The notes under the pieces are model-generated. The model was not told the DNA's origin and made no database searches. It worked only from the letters and a program-made list of their open reading frames with translations. From Granulicella aggregans (GTDB lineage Bacteria > Acidobacteriota > Terriglobia > Terriglobales > Acidobacteriaceae), in contig NZ_JACHIP010000012.1 in assembly GCF_014203275.1 (NCBI RefSeq), forward strand, positions 1-64,000: a DNA stretch of 64,000 nucleotides, in the 5' to 3' direction. Numbering within the stretch: the first letter of the stretch is position 1; each line of letters starts with the position of its first letter. The translations under genes were made by a program, and so were the position numbers. This document shows, piece by piece, positions 60,590 to 64,000 of the stretch.

Positions 60590-62427
60590 TGCGTACCAAG
60601 CTTCTGCAACAATACGAGCGCGAACTAAGCTACATGCGTCAGATCGGCGCGGAGTTCGCAACAAAATATCCTGCAGTGGCAGGACGGCTCATGCTTGAGC
60701 CCGATCGCTGTGCCGATCCGCATGTCGAGCGGCTGCTCGAGTCCTTTGCTTTTCTGGCAGCACGCATTCACCTGCGGCTCGACGACGACTTCCCGGAGCT
60801 GACGCAGGGCTTTCTCGACGTCGTCTATCCAGACTATCTTCGGCCGATTCCGTCGATGACCGTGGCGGAGTTCTCGCCAGGCAGTCCCTCCAGTAACTTC
60901 GGGGGCGAAGTAACAGTGCCGCGCGGCAGCGAGATCACTTCCCGGTCGGCCTCCCAGGGAATAGCATGTACGTTTCGTACGTGCTACCCGGTCAAGCTGT
61001 GGCCACTGAGGGTCGAGGACTGCTCCTGCAAAAGACCCGAGCTACTACCCGCAGCAACGCGCGTCCGCAATGCCGCCGCCGTATTGCGTTGGGAATTGAA
61101 GACAGTCGAGAGCGCCGACTTCTCCAAAATGGAGATGGATGACCTCATCTTCTACCTGGGCGGCGACCGGCAGACTGCGCTAATGCTCTACGAGATGTTG
61201 TCCCGCAATCTGCTGCAGATCGTCGTGCGCAATCCGCTCCAACAAGGCAAACCGGCACACGTCATCGAACCCGATCGACTAAAGCCGATGGGTTTTGACG
61301 AGGCCGAGAGCATGCTTTCTTTCAGCCCGCGGTCTTTCCAGGGCCATCGTCTGCTGCAGGAGTATTTCAGCTTCCCTGAGAAATTTCTCTTCTTCCAGCT
61401 AACTGGACTGCGCCGCGCCATCCAGGCAGTGGAGGCTTCAGAGGCTCTGGAAGTTCTCTTCTTTCTGCGCCGACCCGAACATGCTGAAAGACTGCAGGAT
61501 CTTGAAGCGGGCATCAACGGAGAGACCATGCGGCTCTTCTGCACTCCTGCTGTCAACCTGTTCCAACATACCGCTGAGCCGATCGTCGTGACACAGACGA
61601 GGCCCGAGTATCCGGTCTCGGTGGACGCTCACAGCCGTGGCAATGTGGAAGTCTTTTCCGTAGACTCTGTGCTCGCGACCAATCCTTCGCGCCGTACCTC
61701 CGTTCCCTTGGCACCGCTCTTCGAGCATCACTTCGGCACGCCCACGAGCAACGGCGTCTACTGGAGAAGCAGGCGGAGGTACTCCAACGTTCACCCCGAC
61801 AATCCAGGCAAGATGTACTTGTCCATAGCCGATGCGCACGGCACCATGCTGCAGCCCGATGCCGAGATTCTTATCGTGAAGTGCACCTGCACCAATCACG
61901 ATCTACCATCGAACTTACCAGTCGGAGATACAGAAGGCGATTTCGTCCTGCCTGGCATTGCAGGCATCGGAAACATTCGTGCGCTGCATCGGCCGACACG
62001 TGCCTATCGTGCTCCGGTCGCTGACGAACAGAGCTGGAGCCTGATCTCTCAACTCTCGCTGAACCATCTCTCCATGGGCGAAGGCGGCCTTACCGCTTTG
62101 CAGGAGATCCTGCGCCTTAACAACTTCGCGCGAACACCGCACATCGAGAAACAGATTGCCGGCATCCTGAGCATCGCTGCGTCGCCGCATGTCGCAATCC
62201 TTCAGACGGATGCAGGAAGCGGCGTCGTTCGAGGCATGCTGCTTGAAATGGCACTCGACGAGTCACATTTTGCGGGCGGCACCTATCTCTTCAGTGCCGT
62301 GCTCGATAGGTTTTTCGGGCTTTACGTATCCATGAATAGCTTCTCGCAATTGGTGGTGCGCACAAATGCAAGAAAGGAGGCGCTTGAAGAATGGCCAGCG
62401 AGAGCAGGGACCCAGACGTTGCTTTAG
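60589..62427 (+). CDS. tssF: T6SS baseplate protein TssF
   Basis: A 612-residue TssF from ATG 60589, overlapping the tssE stop by 1 bp; a GTG one codon earlier is also possible. Blocks: LLQQYERELSYMRQIGAEF, KYPAVAGRLMLEPDRCADP, HVERLLESFAFLAARI, DFPELTQGFLDVVYPDYLRP, GTPTSNGVYWRSRRR and SLNHLSMGEGGLTALQEIL. With TssG it forms the wedge of the baseplate. It overlaps tssG by 37 bp, so the two are translated together. Confidence 0.95.
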   Translation: MRTKLLQQYERELSYMRQIGAEFATKYPAVAGRLMLEPDRCADPHVERLLESFAFLAARIHLRLDDDFPELTQGFLDVVYPDYLRPIPSMTVAEFSPGSPSSNFGGEVTVPRGSEITSRSASQGIACTFRTCYPVKLWPLRVEDCSCKRPELLPAATRVRNAAAVLRWELKTVESADFSKMEMDDLIFYLGGDRQTALMLYEMLSRNLLQIVVRNPLQQGKPAHVIEPDRLKPMGFDEAESMLSFSPRSFQGHRLLQEYFSFPEKFLFFQLTGLRRAIQAVEASEALEVLFFLRRPEHAERLQDLEAGINGETMRLFCTPAVNLFQHTAEPIVVTQTRPEYPVSVDAHSRGNVEVFSVDSVLATNPSRRTSVPLAPLFEHHFGTPTSNGVYWRSRRRYSNVHPDNPGKMYLSIADAHGTMLQPDAEILIVKCTCTNHDLPSNLPVGDTEGDFVLPGIAGIGNIRALHRPTRAYRAPVADEQSWSLISQLSLNHLSMGEGGLTALQEILRLNNFARTPHIEKQIAGILSIAASPHVAILQTDAGSGVVRGMLLEMALDESHFAGGTYLFSAVLDRFFGLYVSMNSFSQLVVRTNARKEALEEWPARAGTQTLL

Positions 62428-63440
62428 AACACACAGAATTGAAGGAAGCGATGGAAGCCGCACCTTTTCGCTTCCAGTTCTTCCAGATGATTCGCCTCCT
62501 CGAGAAGCTCTATCCTGGGCGCGAAGCAATCGGACACGCCACATCGCCCGTGGCAGAGGTCGTCCGCTTCCAGGCTCCGCCTACGTTCTATTTTCCCGCA
62601 AGTGAACTTGGCAGCTACGTGCCGCCTGACGGAGCGAGTCCCGGTACCCTCGAAGTAAATTTCTTCGGACTCAACACAATCAATGGCCCGATGCCACGCG
62701 TCTCCACCGAAGCGCTTCTAGCGAACGCAAGAAGGAATGATACCGCGACGCAGGACTTCCTCGACCTGTTCAACCACCGTCTGGTCTCGCTGTTCTACCG
62801 CGCGTGGTCGCGGTACCGGCTCACGCTTGCCTATGAGAAGACAAGCCAGGGTCATGAGCCTGACATGCTGCGGCGTCTCTATGACCTGGTCGGACTCGGC
62901 ACGGAAGGACTGAGGAACCGTATGGCCATACCGGATGAGTCGGCGCTCTTCTTCTCCGGTTTGCTCAGCCGGCAGGTTCGATCCTCTGAAGGTCTGCGGC
63001 AGATCCTCGAGAGCTACTTCCACATTTCGGTGCAGATAGAGCAGTTCACGGGAACATGGGTGCCGCTTCCTCCGGGGCAGCAAACCGTTCTGCGGGGCGA
63101 AGACTCCATGGCAGAGTGTCTCGGCATTGGCACCGTGGTGGGTGACGAAGTTTGGGAGCAAGAGGGCACCATGACGATACGTCTGGGGCCTATGCCTCTT
63201 GCTCGCTATCGCGAATTTCTGCCCGGATCGCATGGGCAGGCAGAGTTGCAATCGTGGCTGCGCTTCTACTCAAGACGCGCCTTTCGTTTTGTCGTGCAGT
63301 TGGTGCTGCAGCACGACGAAGTTCCGCAAACCGCACTTGCAGGAGGCGGTTTGCTTGGCGCCCGCCTTGGATATGAAAGCTGGCTCAAGGTAAAGCCGAT
63401 GCGTCGCAATCCTGACGAAACAGAGTACCTGGTCCACTAG
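62391..63440 (+). CDS. tssG: T6SS baseplate protein TssG
   Basis: A 349-residue TssG. Blocks: APFRFQFFQMIRLLEKLYPG, VRFQAPPTFYFPASEL, LEVNFFGLNTINGPMPR, DFLDLFNHRLVSLFYRAWSR, VGLGTEGLRNRMAIPDESAL and FTGTWVPLPPGQQTVLRG. TssG binds two TssF and one TssE. ATG 62391 lies inside the end of tssF. The clpV start follows after 11 bp. Confidence 0.94.
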   Translation: MASESRDPDVALEHTELKEAMEAAPFRFQFFQMIRLLEKLYPGREAIGHATSPVAEVVRFQAPPTFYFPASELGSYVPPDGASPGTLEVNFFGLNTINGPMPRVSTEALLANARRNDTATQDFLDLFNHRLVSLFYRAWSRYRLTLAYEKTSQGHEPDMLRRLYDLVGLGTEGLRNRMAIPDESALFFSGLLSRQVRSSEGLRQILESYFHISVQIEQFTGTWVPLPPGQQTVLRGEDSMAECLGIGTVVGDEVWEQEGTMTIRLGPMPLARYREFLPGSHGQAELQSWLRFYSRRAFRFVVQLVLQHDEVPQTALAGGGLLGARLGYESWLKVKPMRRNPDETEYLVH

Positions 63441-63451
63441 GAGAGAGAACC

Positions 63452-64000
63452 ATGATCACAAGCGTGAAGCCGCTGGTGCAGAGATTCGATGACGCAACAA
63501 GACAGGCGATGGAGGGCGCGGCCGGACTGTGCCTTTCGCGTACCCACTATGAGGTAGAGATAGAGCATTTCTTCACCAAGGCTCTCGAAACTGAGGCAAT
63601 TGATCTCACGCGCATCCTGCAGCACTTCGACGTGAATCGCGACCGGCTCGATCGGGATCTTCAGATGAGCCTGAAGCGGCTAAAGACCGGCAACCCTCGT
63701 GGCCCGGTCTTCAGCAACTCCCTCGTCGCCATGTTTCGCGAAGCCTGGTCCTTCGCTTCGCTTGCTCTGGGTGCCACGCGCATCCGCACCGGCCACGCAC
63801 TGTTGGCGTTGCTGAGCGAAGAGAGTCTAGCGCGCATGGCCGCTGAGATCAGCCGGGAATTTGAGAAGGTCTCCGCCGAGGCATTGTCCATGCAATTTGC
63901 GGAGATCACCGCAGGCTCCAGCGAAGATCTTGCCGATCCATCAGCCGGCCACGAAATAGCTACTAAGACAGGCGCAGTCGCCGCTGCAATGCCACACCTC
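63452..64000 (+). CDS. clpV: T6SS sheath-recycling ATPase ClpV (TssH), 3' cut by window edge
   Basis: From ATG 63452 (GGAGAGAG upstream), 183 residues are visible and the frame is open at the window end. The visible part is the Clp N-domain: LVQRFDDATRQAMEGAAGLC, THYEVEIEHFFTKALE, LTRILQHFDVNRDRLDRDLQ and GHALLALLSEESL. A family protein has about 880 residues with two AAA+ domains, which lie outside the window. ClpV disassembles contracted TssBC sheath. Later members such as vgrG or effectors would be expected beyond 64000. Confidence 0.92.
   Translation, partial: MITSVKPLVQRFDDATRQAMEGAAGLCLSRTHYEVEIEHFFTKALETEAIDLTRILQHFDVNRDRLDRDLQMSLKRLKTGNPRGPVFSNSLVAMFREAWSFASLALGATRIRTGHALLALLSEESLARMAAEISREFEKVSAEALSMQFAEITAGSSEDLADPSAGHEIATKTGAVAAAMPHL

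Noticed and set aside
1..64000. CRISPR arrays, tRNA or rRNA genes
   Set aside because: No regularly spaced repeats, no cloverleaf-like sequence and no rRNA stretch were noticed; I could not run a dedicated search.

Overview
The window looks like a chromosomal accessory region of a soil bacterium, most likely Acidobacteriota (class Terriglobia, the Granulicella/Terriglobus/Edaphobacter kind). That placement is an inference from several features: a Lys/Ala-tailed HU protein beside a DUF2934 protein, a CadC-type winged-helix regulator with a membrane anchor, a PDZ/GAF/SpoIIE phosphatase, many SRPBCC and secreted orphan proteins, and the form of the type VI secretion (T6SS) genes. No rRNA, tRNA or CRISPR array was seen.

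Layout. 1-6.0 kb: the end of a DUF6880-like gene, then a broken resolvase gene cut by a complete 4.35 kb Tn3-family transposon with 43-bp inverted ends, co-directed tnpR-tnpA and one small Cys/His-rich passenger gene. 6.1-11.7 kb: a tightly packed minus-strand run of six genes: flavin disulfide reductase, two alpha/beta hydrolases, a haloalkane dehalogenase, an SDR and a DUF417/RclC-like membrane protein. It suggests handling of halogenated or reactive electrophilic compounds. 11.9-15.2 kb: a solute-binding lipoprotein, NarX-like kinase and NarL-like regulator in one operon. 15.4-16.9 kb: an IS1111-type IS110 element with a long 3' noncoding end, the expected site of its guide (seek/bridge) RNA. 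17-20 kb: HU, DUF2934, a small UvrD-like helicase and a frameshifted FRP-like gene. 20.9-22.3 kb: a BNR propeller translationally coupled to a ubiquitin-like ThiS/MoaD protein. 22.5-34.2 kb: a scarred stretch with an IS3 remnant, an SRPBCC remnant, a broken LytTR regulator, a broken TPR gene and an HxlR regulator split by an IS5-family element. Intact genes lie among them: SpoIIE phosphatase, CadC-like regulator, ankyrin-like protein and an ArsR-SRPBCC operon. 34.4-41 kb: a TetR regulator, a DUF1772/NmrA-like/O-methyltransferase/secreted-protein operon, and a second, C-terminally truncated methyltransferase.

42.8-64 kb: a T6SS locus running off the right edge. It holds a Ser/Thr kinase, a secreted TPR-like protein and a PP2C phosphatase, then tssM-tssL-tssK (minus), a membrane protein with repeated G-[FY]-T motifs (plus), a second tssK (minus), and tssB-tssC-hcp-tssA-tssE-tssF-tssG-clpV (plus). 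The kinase and phosphatase would control assembly post-translationally. TssKFGE and TssA would build the baseplate on the TssLM complex, TssBC/Hcp the sheath and tube, and ClpV would recycle the sheath.

The most novel observations are two full-length tssK genes flanking the motif-repeat membrane protein, and a 30-32 bp palindrome of the form GGAATA-N18/20-TATTCC (one copy ends TATTTCC) in each of the three divergent intergenic regions of the T6SS locus. It also lies in front of an unrecognised 506-residue protein at 41259-42779, which ties that protein to the system as a candidate effector or accessory factor.
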